Source: Mercenaria mercenaria (lineage: Eukaryota > Mollusca > Bivalvia > Venerida > Veneridae). Taken from it: a DNA stretch of 64,000 nt. The translations under genes were made by a program, and so were the position numbers. The stretch is from assembly GCF_021730395.1 (NCBI RefSeq), contig NC_069361.1:63063001-63127000 (forward strand), written 5' to 3'. Positions 1-11,991 of this stretch are shown piece by piece. The notes beneath the pieces are model-generated. The model was not told the DNA's origin, made no database searches, and worked only from the letters and a program-made list of their open reading frames with translations. How positions within the stretch are numbered: position 1 is the stretch's first letter; each line of letters opens with the position of its first letter.

Positions 1-3000
1 GACAACTTTCCTGATAAGCGAAAAACACCTTGGACAGCATGGTCACCCTGCAGTACTACATGCGGAGCAGGCCAACAAGAGCGCATGCGCAAATGTGGTA
101 CAGCGTGCACGGAAGTGGAATCAATGGTGTGTGTGAATCCGCAATGTGAAGGTAAAGTGAACATGGAAATCATATTCATGGGGGTGCTACGTATGAATGG
201 AGAGGTGGGGGTAATTTGATATATGAATTTGGCAGTCCAAAAGTTGATTACATTGTTATCATAATGACCCAGTGTTACACTAACATGTATGGAAGACTGA
301 AGTTTGCGGCTCTCATAAACCCATTAACATTTACGACGAACATGATTTTTCTTGTCATTTAGATTTTAGGTTTTAGAGCAATGTCCGAAAGTTTAAACTG
401 TTTGCTGAATTCAGGTTCAATAGCAATTTTTGTCTGTATAGGAATGAACCAGAAGACGTGTATAGCAAGCAGAGGCAGTGAAGCTATCTCGGACATGTGC
501 GATCCAACATGATAATAACGTCTTTGTTTATAAACAAAGTTAGGAGAACAAAGAGGTTTTGTGGGTGTAATTGTTACAATACAGACAATAAATAGACGTT
601 TAGGAAACAATTTTGACAGATTTAGCCGAGATAAGTCCATCGAATGTATAAACTGTTTTGAGTAGCGAATGAGTGGATTTGGACATGTTTCAAACAAGAA
701 TGATGATAAATGAGATTTTTGATATTCAGTGTTTAGTTATTAGATTGCACTCTACTACACAGGCATTAATAGCAGACCTAGGATAGATCTTTTTATATCT
801 GGTCAAAATCAACCAAAAATGAAATCTTTATGGTTCAACTTTGAGCCAAGACTTAAGGATGTATTTTTTTAGTCTTATTGGCTAATATCTTTGAAAAGGA
901 GTCGTATATTGGACCGTATATTGTTCAACTGTGTCTGATTTTAGATGAAACATTGATGATATTCTTTACTTTTATATACTTTAATAGTGGATGAAAAAAT
1001 ATTTATCATTTTTTACTTTAACAAAATTTGTTCGCCTCGGTGCGGTACTACTGACAATGCTAAAGATAGTGTAAATATTTACTATCTCATTTTAAACAAA
1101 TTATTGGAGCATGTATTTATATATATGAACAGTATTTGCGCTAAAAGATGCTTCTGAGAATTTACGGATTTATCTTAATAGAGAGGAAACGGTATACAAA
1201 TGGTGCCCGTTATCAAGGCTTGTGAGGCATCTTGTTTGTGATTCCCATTTTGTGCATTGCTGTCCTAATCCGTATTGAAACGGTGTGGAGTTTGGTAAAA
1301 ACAACAACAACGATAATAAACTAATTACAACAACTACAATAGTAATAATAATAATTTCTCTAAGAATGATAGCTAAGAGTATTGGCACAAGCCGGCTGTG
1401 AAAACACAAAACTATTATTTTAGCAGTATACGTCAAATGCGCTAACGAAACAGTATTTACAACGAAGTTACTGATCTCAATAGTCACATAGCACAGTACG
1501 GTCGATCAAGTGGTAGCGAGTTCGATCCTAATCAAGTGAGATGGTGACTTGATAGCTGTTACAGGAACCCAGTGTTTCTGACATTCCATGTTGCTTTTAA
1601 TTTCAAATTAAATACAGATAAATCAGCTGTTTGTAAGTTCTATATTTAGGAAAGCAGTGCATCAGAGGCATAAAGGGAAGTAGTAATGGATTTAATAATG
1701 CTTTCAACTGTATTAATCAAGTATTCAGACCGAGATAACGATTGCCAAAAATAGGAAATAACAAAAAAATAAAATAAGTTGTAATATAATCATAAATAAC
1801 ATGTAACCAAAAGCAGTATTGCCCCTTGAATCTCTTATCTCTGATTCTAAATAATTTACAGATTATTGTAGATTTCTCAGTCGCAGCTGCCTTTGTAAGT
1901 CTGATCAGTTGTCTTCTGTTTTTGTTCGGCACTTCTGATTCATCCCTGATGTCGAAAAGTTGAGAGTAACCTGTGAGGAAACAGGTTAGTAATAGTATAT
2001 GACATGCAGGAACACTGACCATTTGATATAGAACAGTTGCTTAAATCACTTTAACGAATGCCACCAAGAAAAGCGAATATTCTATAAAATTATTATGCTC
2101 TTAAACAAAACCAATATAATCCAGACCAATCCAAGTAAAAATAAGTTTCTTTGATTTAAGATGTACACTAACAATACTTTAGGTTAACTGCAGTTTGTCG
2201 AGGTTGTTACTATAACCAATACGCGGTGTGATAGACGACGGCCGCAACAATAAAAGAATGTCGAGGTTGTTACTGTAACCAATACGCGGTTTGATAGACG
2301 AAGGCCGCAACAAGAGAAGAGCCTCCGTGGCCGAATGGTACAGGTCGCTGGCTTCACATCACTTGCCCCAAACCAATGTTGGTTCGAGCCTCACTCGGGG
2401 CATAGAATTCTTCATTTGAGGAAGCCATCCAGCTGGCTTACGGAGGGTCGGTGGTACAGGTGCCTGCCTGTGATAAAATAATGTATGGAGGGGTACCTGG
2501 GGTCTTCCTCCATCATACAAGGCTTGACCTATAATTAAACCCAACAAAAACAAAATAACAAAATCCGCCATGGTTCGACTATATATCTCTGTTCCGTTCT
2601 GTAGAGTTCTGTTTTCTTGCATTTATCTTTGTTGGTTGATTTGATAATTAAATTCCTTATATAATTGTAGTACTATTTATTTCGTACATTCCTTTTTGAG
2701 TAACGGTTCTCTATCAAGTTATTAAGTATTTTTTCAAGTTTTAATAAGTATTTGTCTAGAATCTCTGAATAATTAATTTCATTCGCAAACAATTTATTTT
2801 ACTCTATAATAGATTCTTTTTTTTCTTCTCTGTGCTAATCGACAAACGGACACATGCGGTGAAGTGACAGATGCCTCCAGACCAGATAAAACAATAGACT
2901 TTATCAAATAGAAACCAAAGTTACACAACTGTTTGAAAATATTTAAACACAGTACGCTTCATACCGGATCTGCATTAGTTACTATATTTATTCACGTGTT

Positions 3001-4547
3001 CCATCATGATATATCATTGAGAAATATGTTTCCATTTCGGCGCAATTCCATGCATAGTTCTAGCAGAAGCATTCGCTTTTGGAACCCGATAATCACCTTA
3101 TTATAGGAAAAGCGGTGGAATATTTGTTCCTGAACCATTATTTTTAGCGACAGGGGTTGTGTACGAACACTTAAAAGCGCAGGTGGTTAAGGTGATAAAG
3201 GTTCGAGTAAATTATGACAAGTTAACGAGGTACGCTACGGTATATGAAATCTATTTCCGGAATTCGGTCTTGAAGAGAATGAAAATGTAGATCAGAATAA
3301 ATAAATGTACGGGAATACAAATGAGTGCAAATTAGTTGGCGGGTAATTTTGTTACAGGAGAGAAACCGTATCTATAATTGTGGAAAAACAATCGTATAGA
3401 TAGAATGACTTTTGTTTTGAGACTATACAGTTACGTGCCAAATTAAAGTTCACAAAACCTTTTTGCGCCCCGCCCCAGGCCTTCAAAGAAGTGGGGTATG
3501 TTTTTCCGTTGGTGTTCCTCTGTTCGTCTATAGAACAGTTGGCCTACAGTGATCGAACTTCATTGGATGACTGACTTTGGGCAGTTTATAATCACTATTG
3601 TTTTGGGGTCAGTTTGTCAAAGGTCAATGTTACAGCGACTATAGAAAGCTTGGGCATGCGCAGTCGTCAGACTACATAGGATGATGGTCAGATGACTCCC
3701 TGTTATATGGGTCAGTAGGCAAAAGGACAAGGTCACAGGGATCTCAACTGAACTGAAAACAGATTCTTCTTAGTAAATAAAGAACGCCTGTATTTACTGC
3801 TTTTTTAATTTCATAGAATTATTGCTTGAGGTCAAGTAACCTCTAATGTTTTTGGGTCAGTATGTTAAAGGTTGAAATTGAAAACGGTTTCCAGTCAATA
3901 TCTGGGCTTACGAATCTAAAATTTCATGAGATTATTGCCGCTAGTCAGGCCAGACCTCAATTGTTTTGGGGGTCATTTCCTCAAGGGGCAATGCCATAGT
4001 GACCTTGATATTTAGAACAGTTTCTGATAAATTAATTGAGAAGTTGGGCCTGTGACCTATGACCTTCAAACTTCATAGGATGATTGTCTGATGTCTGTAG
4101 ATGACCCAGTTATCTCGAACGCAATACTACAAAATAACACAGCTCTTATACGCCTTGTCATTGAAGTACTGAAAGCTAACAAAATAAGTTTCTGTCATCA
4201 ATTCTTTCTTCGATTTGTTAATGATGCCATTGGAGCGTCAGAATTTTCAAAATGTGTTTATTAAAATGTTATTTTGATGATATTTCATATTAACTGAAAC
4301 GTGAAGATATTTCTATGAATCCGTTGTCTATGTGGAAAATCATTTTGTGGACATTAATTTGGTGCGTATTTGTAGATCGTGGAATAAAATTCATTCCCAG
4401 ATTGAAATGAAAATTTCCAACAATGACAAGTGTAAATGACATTCTAAATCAACTGCCACGTTTCAGCCTCGCGTCGTTTGAGTTTTCCTTCTATTTCTAT
4501 GTGACCGCATCACACATATATTCTGGACGTGTAAAAATAGTCCCGTA

Positions 4548-4611
<64 letters not shown>

Positions 4612-7600
4612 CAACTGAGGACTTCTGTTTTAAACAACAAAACAAGCAGCAACGGATTCTAGAATAATTATTAACTTTATCTTCACGTTCGAAATACGCT
4701 CACTCTGTCTTTTGTATCAACCCACTCACGCCAAACCTAAAATTCTACGCATAAATTAAATTCCGTGAGCTTTGATTGGTTAACAGCATGGAGAGACGGC
4801 GTTTTTATTGGTTAACGGCATAAAGTGGTGCCATATTCTAGGAAAGTCGAAGTTAACCCTAACCCTAACCCTGAAATATCACTCAATAAGCACTGGCTAT
4901 CAGTCCTTCCAGGGCTTTGATTGATAGTCTGTATTGCTATCGGTAAGGTTAGCCTATATTGTATCATTACCTTCAGTCAGTACAAAAATAGGCTTGAACT
5001 GTCGACATCATTCTATTTAAAACATAATCTGTAATCAAACAAATTGCACTTTTATCTTTTCTCCAGATCATAATAAATGCCAGGTACAAAATGATAAAAA
5101 ATGTATTTAAGGAATTCAAAGAAACTTCTGGCAGAGCACATGTAAGAAATAAATACGATTTTTTATTTCATTACGATTTGATATCAGAGAAACTTTATCC
5201 GAACAAATTCCAGTTTGGTTTTAATAGTCAATAATAAACTTGTAAAGAAGAATAATAAATTGATAAATTCTTCCAAATGGTTCCATTCACCTGTTTTTGC
5301 GTATCATTTACTTACTTAGATCATTTTTAGTATATTGCTGCTTTCTTTCAACAGATTTGTGTTTGAAGTTTCGAGATAACATTATGTCTTATTTTCTGAT
5401 TGTTGATTTTCAACAGTTCCAGCTTAAAGTTTGTTTTGACATGACGGGTTTCCGGAGTGCCGAAATTGATATAGTGTTTAATGGTTGTTACAGAAATACG
5501 ACATAGGCACACAAAACAACGGAAACAACGCAATTAGCTCAGAAGTTTACCCCATGTGATTTATTACAACCCTACTATAATCTTTATGTACGTGTATTTA
5601 AGTGTTTATACATTAAAACACCATGGAATACCACCCATCTATCATGATTTTTTTTAATAAGGCAGAAAATTTATGGAAACATAAAATGAACCTGGTTATC
5701 ATAATTAACAGATAACATCAAAATTGACGCCACTTTTAATTCAACTGTAGTAAAATGTACGTCTCCATGTTTTCTGTAGTTGGATTGTTAAACATTGTTT
5801 AATATCTAATTATGAATGTTTGAATCCGTTCGTTCTTCTGTCTGACCGCCGCGTCTGCACAGACATAGACTTGCTTAATATAATGTTGATGCAAATGAAT
5901 CTATACAAAATGTAGTTTCATTTACGATTACGATGATCAATGTATGGATAGAAATTACGCGAATTTTACTCAGCGTCGCACTTACTTTGCATGTGATAAA
6001 TTCTGTTAACAAAACAGAAAAATATTGAATATTAGATGTTCTTTGCTATTTATGGCCTATGAACTTACAGCGCGCATACTCTATTTCAAATGCATTCAGA
6101 GTCATCATAAAAATAAAATCTCTATGTATAAATCTTGTAAACAAAGTATAAACGCGTATATCAAAAAAGTAAATAAATATTACTGCGGTGAAGAAATTTT
6201 CAGTTGTTATTATAAGGTATTTCCGCCATCTTGAATTTAGAGTGACTGAACCATGCGAACCAAAAAGACTCTTAGCACCAAAACAGGTGCAACGAAGTAC
6301 AACTGAAATATTAAAAGAAATAAAATAGATATATTACCAGTTATTTCCCCAAATTGTGTTAATTATTTGAAAATCCTGGATAATTGATATTTCAAAACTT
6401 CAAGAATGGGGAAGAAGTTACTTTGAAATAATAAGAGAATTATCTTTTTGTATCTCATCTCAAAATGTGTTTTAAAATTGTGTTTATTGAAAGAAATGTT
6501 CATGTTGCTATTTTGATCTTTTTTACTAAACTGCCTAAACTTGTAAAAATATCGTAGAGTGCATGATTGTTTGTATCGCATCATTTCTGATTGACCGTGT
6601 ATTCCATTTAGCAACAATAAACAACAGTCCCCAATGACCTTGACCTTTGTCCAGACAACAAACAATCATTCTATGAAGGTTTTACAGCCATAGGCCCAAG
6701 CTTTCTCCAAACCACAAGCTTTCATTCTATAAAATATGAAAACCCAAACATTGAATGGAAACCGCCTCACTACGACCTTGATATTCGTCGTATTGACCCT
6801 AAATGTTCTGTTGATCACAGGCAATAACTCTATAAAGTTATAAAGCATTAGAAACAAGTGTACTTCACTTATCAAGCGGAAACTGTTTCATTCTCTGTGT
6901 GGCCATGACCTTTGGCCTACTGCCCACCATCTACTGACCAGAGACAATCATCGTTTGAAGTTTGACAACGGCCAAAGTGTTTTTTTAATCATTGAGGTCA
7001 CTGTGATCTTGATATTTGCCCTACAGACTCACAAAACAACAAGGTCATCTACTGATCACATACAATCATCCCGTGAAGTTTGACGACTGAAAGCCTAAAC
7101 GACCGGAAACCGTTTTCATTCTCAATGTTGATGTGACCTTGACATTTGACATACTGTATAGTATACTGACCTCAAACAATCAACATAGCATTACGTTTGA
7201 TTATTATGAGACCAAGCTTTCTCTTTTGATCGAAAACCTTACGGTCTACAGACCCAACGACAGAAAAACCGTCCGACAGGCAATTCGCATACAATGTATT
7301 CCCTCTTCTTCGAATGGAGCATAATTAGAATACATGTACAAGATGAATTCTTAGATAAAATCAAATATCTTATTCTTAATCAGAGATAACGGTTTATAGC
7401 TATATATCAGAATTAAAAAAATAAATAAATGAAAAAATAAAAAACACGTCTTTCAGTTGATATAACTTTATTATTTAGTTGATTTATCCATTTAAAGTAG
7501 ACGAAAATACGGACAACAGCTGACGAAAGAAATGTCCTTTGATTTTCGTGCAGCGAAAATTTCCATTCATTTTCTGCTGATGCAGTGTCGGCACAGACTT

Positions 7601-9338
7601 CAGTGTACAAAACGTTGGTGCAAGTTTACCTATAGACCTATCCTTTCAACATTTTTTGTGAAGTTGATGGTTTTTTTTCCACTGGAATATCTCATTTCAG
7701 TGAATTTGCAGAAAGTTCTTAAAGCAAGTTGTTACCGATTCTTTCGAGAATATACGCCGAAACTCTTGCTTATGTTGAGGCTGCAAATAGGATCAAAGAG
7801 ATTTTGTCGTACGCTTGTTAATATTTCTGTTACGTTGTTTAATAATTCCCCTCTTACTCGTTTCAGGATCGAGACAAGAAGAAAGTTCCAGTGCAATAAG
7901 CGAGTTCTACAAATGGGAGCAGGATGGCTTCGTTCCTCCTATGAATTTGCCGGAGCAACAATATTTAGATCCGAGTAAGAAACTGGAAGTGTTTATACCC
8001 TTATTTCCCAGTATGATTTACTACCGATTAAAAGATTTAACTCTTTGCTAAGTAACTTTCGGTCTGTAACATTATTCAACAAAAAGAAGAGAAATAGTTT
8101 AGCTTAATTCTATCGGCCAACATAGATGAATTTTGTATGTTTGGACCAAGTATTTACAGTATTTATATCTCATACAATTATGGTGGCAGATTTCTGCCAT
8201 TTCGTTCGTTCGTTTGTTTGCGCGTTTGAAGAGCGCCAATGGTCAAAAAGTCACAACGACAAACTTGTCGTATGTGCGTGCTTATTTGCCGTTCTGATGT
8301 GTTGGCGTGTTGGCGCCCTTCAATAGCGCCAACACGCCAGAACGAAATGGCAGAAGTCAGTCACCAATAAGGAACAACTTTTACCATAGGCTTAAAGCGA
8401 ATAACACACCAGATATAACTAAGTAATGTAACTGAATAATTTTCTTCTCTCTCTTTATAGATGAGGATGTTTGCGGTAAATGGGTAAAGTGTAACAAAAA
8501 GTTTGCTCAAGATTTTATCAAAAATTCATCTCTACCGGCTTGTCCATGTTTCTTTCCTTTAATACGGGTGAAAAGTAAAGACATTTTTGACACCAGATTA
8601 GACAGAACTATAAATTGGGTGGACTCCAGCAGCCACAGCGATTTAGTTTACAAACCGGGTGCGTTTGCGTGTATGCGGTCCTCACTTCTGCCAGGAACGG
8701 CAACTCTGGCAGTTCAGCAGTGTTGCTATGACAGTCTATATACCCTTGTTACACGTGGACAATCCGCAGGAACACCAGTGCTGATAAGCCCAGAAATCTC
8801 GAAGGAACTTCATCATAAAGTAGACTTGTTACCATGGATAATATGTAAAGGCGACTGGACAAGGTAAATATATATGTACACCGGATCCATATTCTTAAAA
8901 ATTGTTTTAATTTAAGACGCAGGTTCTTGATCTATTTCTTTAAGTTTCCAAGGAACTGTGCAAGATCATAAACATATGTTTCTTGTGCAATACTTTTTCA
9001 GTATTGCAATATCCTACAAAGGTAAACAATAATATACTGCAAATTTTAATGTAAAAAAGAGAAATTCTACCATGTTCAAAACTACGCGTAGTAGTTAGAT
9101 TCACTTACGACTAATATTTCCAGTACATCAAAACAATTATTCCCTTGACTTAATTTATTTAAATAGTAATCTAGCAAAGTTACTTGCGAATTTACAAAGT
9201 TTTACATGACTAATGCACACAAATTTTCATAAATACAGATATAATCAGGTGTTGTCTCCTGACAACACGTTAAACTGTTACGAAAACCCAGATGACGACA
9301 TAATTAAATGGCAAAGACAACAAGCACGTAACTTCTGA
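1..9338 (+). CDS. ISM1: Isthmin-like secreted protein (TSP1 + AMOP), 3' part of gene
   Basis: Four exons are seen: 1-151 (open at the window edge), 7867-7974, 8461-8863 and 9239-9338, stop TGA 9336-9338. Donors are GTAAAG, GTAAGA and GTAAAT; acceptors are TTTCAG, TTATAG and TACAG. Phases 1, 1 and 2 chain exactly, giving 253 residues. Exon 1 encodes a thrombospondin type 1 repeat (WTAWSPCSTTCGAG then Cys-rich). Exon 2 is an acidic linker. Exon 3 carries an AMOP domain with CGKW, LPACPC, QQCCYD, TRGQSAGTP and LPWIICKGDWTR. Exon 4 completes RYN and ends QARNF. This domain order and tail are diagnostic of isthmins (ISM1/ISM2), secreted extracellular signalling proteins. The signal peptide and N-terminal half lie upstream of the window. 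Orthology to ISM1 rather than ISM2 is not resolved. Intron 1 is about 7.7 kb and repeat-filled. Confidence 0.93.
152..2195. other. Isthmin intron 1, first part: AT-rich, no feature
   Basis: AT-rich intronic sequence with a few short AAT/ACA runs near 1310-1350. Short open frames on either strand lack codon structure or recognisable domains. No RNA gene or clear mobile element was seen. Confidence 0.6.
2196..2313. repeat. Two-copy 63-bp tandem duplication
   Basis: A 63-bp unit starting TGTCGAGGTTGTTACT occurs at 2196 and again at 2259 with only a few differences. The second copy ends next to the SINE that starts at 2321. Confidence 0.85.
2321..2556 (+). mobile_element. tRNA-derived SINE with conserved central domain
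   Basis: The head is tRNA-like (GCCTCCGTGGCCGAATGG; B-box-like GGTTCGAGCC). It is followed by a central domain GAGGAAGCCATCCAGCTGG ... ACGGAGGGTCGGTGGT ... GGGGTACCTGGGGTCTTCC and a tail TTAAACCCAACAAAA. This central block matches what I recall as the deeply conserved eumetazoan SINE domain (Nin-DC type), common in molluscs. A second, inverted copy is at 54885-55136. It is intronic in the isthmin gene. Confidence 0.85.
3470..4130 (-). repeat. Degenerate array related to GACCTTGACC-type repeats
   Basis: Diverged units of about 200 bp recur, containing AAGGTCA, TTCATAGGATGAT and TCATAGGATGATTGTCTGA. Their reverse complement resembles the array at 6595-7300 (CAATCATYCYRTGAAGTTTGA ... TGACCTTGA). 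Both look like old remnants of the internal repeat of the tandem-repeat element superfamily found elsewhere in the window. Confidence 0.6.
4550..4609. repeat. (GT)n microsatellite, about 30 copies
   Basis: An uninterrupted GT dinucleotide run of about 60 bases. Open frames across it (poly Val-Cys or Thr-His) are artefacts. Confidence 0.98.
4853..4873. repeat. Short interstitial telomere-like repeat
   Basis: Three consecutive CCCTAA units in the stretch TTAACCCTAACCCTAACCCTG, matching the TTAGGG-type telomere repeat of molluscs. It could be chance or a repair scar. Confidence 0.6.
4874..6594. other. Isthmin intron 1, AT-rich stretch
   Basis: AT-rich intronic sequence. Short open frames have no recognisable domains or splice-phase support, and no repeat or RNA gene was recognised. 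Confidence 0.5.
6595..7300 (+). repeat. Degenerate tandem array with GACCTTGACCTTTG motifs
   Basis: About four diverged units of roughly 120-130 bp, each with a GACCTTGA-type motif, then ACAAACAATCATNC.NTGAAG and AAACCGTTTTCATTCTC. It is inverted relative to 3470-4130, so intron 1 carries two facing arrays. No intact element termini were found. Confidence 0.65.
8192..8355. mobile_element. Palindromic MITE-like element with strong internal hairpin
   Basis: The left end TTCTGCCATTTCGTT (8192-8206) is the exact reverse complement of the right end (8341-8355). Inside, 8303-8316 and 8326-8339 form a perfect 14-bp stem with a 9-nt loop. It lies in isthmin intron 2. The size (164 bp) and structure suggest a small non-autonomous DNA element; a target duplication is not evident. 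Confidence 0.7.
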
Positions 9339-9377
9339 TTGAATACTAAATCTACATGAAGAAACAATAGATAATGC

Positions 9378-9830
9378 GAACAAACCGGCTACTGATATCA
9401 GCAAATCCACATTACGGAAAAAAGAATGGGAAGGTGAACAAACCGGCTACTGATATCAGCAAATCTACATTACGGAAAAAAGAATAGGAAGGTGAACAAA
9501 CCGGCTACTGATATCAGCAAATCCACATTACGGAAAAAAGAATGGGAAGGTGAACAAACCGGCTACTGATATCAGCAAATCTACATAACGGAAAAAAGAA
9601 TGGGAAGGGGACCAAATCGGGTACTGATATCAGCAAATATACATTGGGAAAGTGAACAAATTGACTACTGATGTCAGAAAAATTCTAAGAACGTAAAATA
9701 AAAATTGAATACGGATATCAGAAAGTCTGCAAATTACGAAATAAAACAATCATTGCAAAGTGAGCAAACTGGCTACTGATGTCGGAAATTCTACATTACG
9801 AAAGAGTTGAATAGCAAAGTGAAGGAACAT
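9378..9830. repeat. 58-bp tandem repeat just downstream of isthmin
   Basis: Four near-identical 58-bp units (GAACAAACCGGCTACTGATA ... GAATGGGAAGGT) run from 9378 to about 9610. Three or four shorter, degraded units follow to about 9830. The array begins 40 bp after the isthmin stop codon, so it may lie in the 3' UTR. Confidence 0.92.
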
Positions 9831-10379
9831 GTATGTACTGGTAGCAACTAATGTCACGATATCTATTTGAGGAAAACTAGCGATTTCCCCCAGTAACATC
9901 TGATGGATCGAGTAGAGCTACAAATATCTGAGGAACTGCAACTCGAACGGATTAAAGCACTGTGACATTATTTTCATTGAAAACCAGACATTTAAAGGTA
10001 TCTTCAGAGGTTAATATATACATGCAAAGTCATCAAACAGGATCGTTTCCCTCATCCGATAATTTGAGAAATGTTTGAGTTTTCACTGGTCGGTCTCAAA
10101 ACAAGTTCCTTCTGATCGTAACTATGCATGTGCTTAAGACTATGCATGTGCTTAAGTATCCAGCTATACACAAGACGTCTCTTCATGTTTACTGCCGAGG
10201 GGATTTGCGTTTCCCGCTTTGATTTACAAATAAATGTCTATTCTTTTATATAGTGAGTGTATAAACTTTACATGTTGTCAGGAACAAACAAAAAAGTGTA
10301 TGTATATATATGCCAAGAACGTTTTACGTTAAAACGTTCAATAATGGTCCCGCACACACATCTTAGAACGGGTAGTGTT
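9831..10379. other. No recognised feature
   Basis: AT-rich sequence with a short tandem stutter at about 10124-10158 (ACTATGCATGTGCTTAAG twice). Nothing else was recognised. Confidence 0.5.
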
Positions 10380-10380
10380 T

Positions 10381-11073
10381 TTAGCTCAAAAGTTCATGAT
10401 GAGCTACTAGTATAGGTTGATGGTCGGCGTTCATTCGTCCGTCGTTCGTCGTCCAGTGTAAACATTTTCACTGAAACATCTGCGCCTTTGAAACTGCTGG
10501 TCAAAATTGCACATCAGAGTCGGTCGTCAGAACTCAAAATATCCCTTAAAACCTTAAAACTTCGCTTTATTAGATGCATAAAGGATCTTAACCAAACTTT
10601 GTCTGTAGCATCTTTATATTGGTCTGTGTTTCAAGTTGATTCAAACGCTTGAATGTTTGTAGCTGCCAGAAAACTCTTATCAAACACGACTTCTTCTCAT
10701 GAACCGTTTCAAAAATGTTTGCCTGTATGGACCAGTCATAAGTTTTTATTTTTCAGATGGTTCCGCTTAACCTCTATAAGGGATGGCCAGAGCCAAAAAT
10801 AGAAAAAAAGTCTTTGAACGACTTTTTCGCACTAGCTACTTGATTGATCTTCACCAAATATGGTCTACAGCATTTACGTATGAACTTTTTTAAAGCTTGT
10901 TCAAATGGATCCATCTCACCCATTATAGGGGCCACCAGAGATAAAATTGATTGTTTAAAAGAATATTTCTCATGATCCGATTGAATAATGTTGGCCAAAC
11001 TTGGTGAGAAGAAAGATTTCAAGGGCAGGTCAGGTGATCGACTCAAGGCCTCATGGCCTTCTACTGTTCACTT
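10381..11073 (-). mobile_element. Tandem-repeat element of the ACAAGAG/TAAAA superfamily, inverted and degraded
   Basis: Read on the minus strand it begins ACAGTAG with the hairpin AAGGCC-ATGA-GGCCTT, then CGATCACCTGACC. It ends with a stem AGCTCA ... TGAGCT followed by TAAAAA. Other members of the superfamily begin ACAAGAG with a similar hairpin. The interior has diverged units of about 130-150 bp containing CATGAGAAG and GATCC motifs. Confidence 0.65.
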
Positions 11074-11991
11074 TTGGTTACTTACTTCAGGGGTAGTAAT
11101 CAAACATTCCGTATAAACTCCCTGTTTTATACCGAATATTTGTTATTTTCATGTTTTATCTTGTTTTATTATTAAATTGTCGTCTGAAAATTATTGTTGA
11201 TATTTTGATATGAAGCAATCTGTCGTTTTGTCAGACAAGCGTTTTTATGTACGCTTCATATTTATTTGATTCTCGTACAATAGATGTTAAGTTTTTTCTG
11301 CAGTTTCGCAGTTCGAATTGCAGATCAGACCAACTTAACTCCAATTCTCATATAATATGAAATAAGATATGTTGGTTCTGTTCATATGTCCGATCGTATC
11401 TAAAATAAAGCCAAGAGGCTCTACCATGAAAGGAGGTTTCGAAGTAATTATAAATCGGTTGCCTTTATCACTAGTGGTTACAACACACTAAATAGCTGTT
11501 CTTCTTAATTCTATATAAAATCGACATATTTCCAATGGCTGCAGCACACATTAGAGCCGTTTTTAAGTGTCTGTAACTTATGTTTTCTTGAAGAATATGG
11601 TCAGTGGGGGTCATCTTTGATACAAGAAAAATATTTTCAGTCAAACACACAAACTGCACAATGAGCTAAAAAATGAGACCCCAAATTGTAGTGGTGGTGT
11701 ATGACCCAAGACAAATTCTGTCAGGTTATCATTTCATTATAAAAATGCTTCCAAAATGTCAAGCATAGATCTGTTATGAGATGTCAGCAAAAAATTGCAA
11801 AGAAAATAAGGAAAATAGCTCTACAGAGCAAAAAAAAAACAAACAACAACAAAACAACTGAGGATATTTGAATCCATTTTTTCCGCGCCTCTTCCTATTT
11901 AGTGTATGTATGCCTAGTAGCTGCGAACAACTTTAAGTATGGTTTACTGACCTCGTCTTTCCACCTCAATAAAGCAATACTGACTTCAAAA
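11074..11991. other. AT-rich, no recognised feature
   Basis: AT-rich DNA with an A-run near 11829. No coding, RNA or element structure was recognised. Confidence 0.5.

Noticed and set aside
1500-1560. tRNA-like B box (GAGTTCGATCCTA)
   Set aside because: No acceptable acceptor or anticodon stems and no SINE body alongside.
4423-4662. Small ORFs with poly(Val-Cys) or poly(Thr-His)
   Set aside because: Produced by the (GT)n microsatellite.
4853-4873. Chromosome end or telomere junction
   Set aside because: Only three CCCTAA units inside an isthmin intron; an interstitial motif at most.
7815-8051. 78-codon ORF starting upstream of isthmin exon 2
   Set aside because: Only 7867-7974 is exon (AG before, GT after, phase 1). 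The rest is intron read-through.
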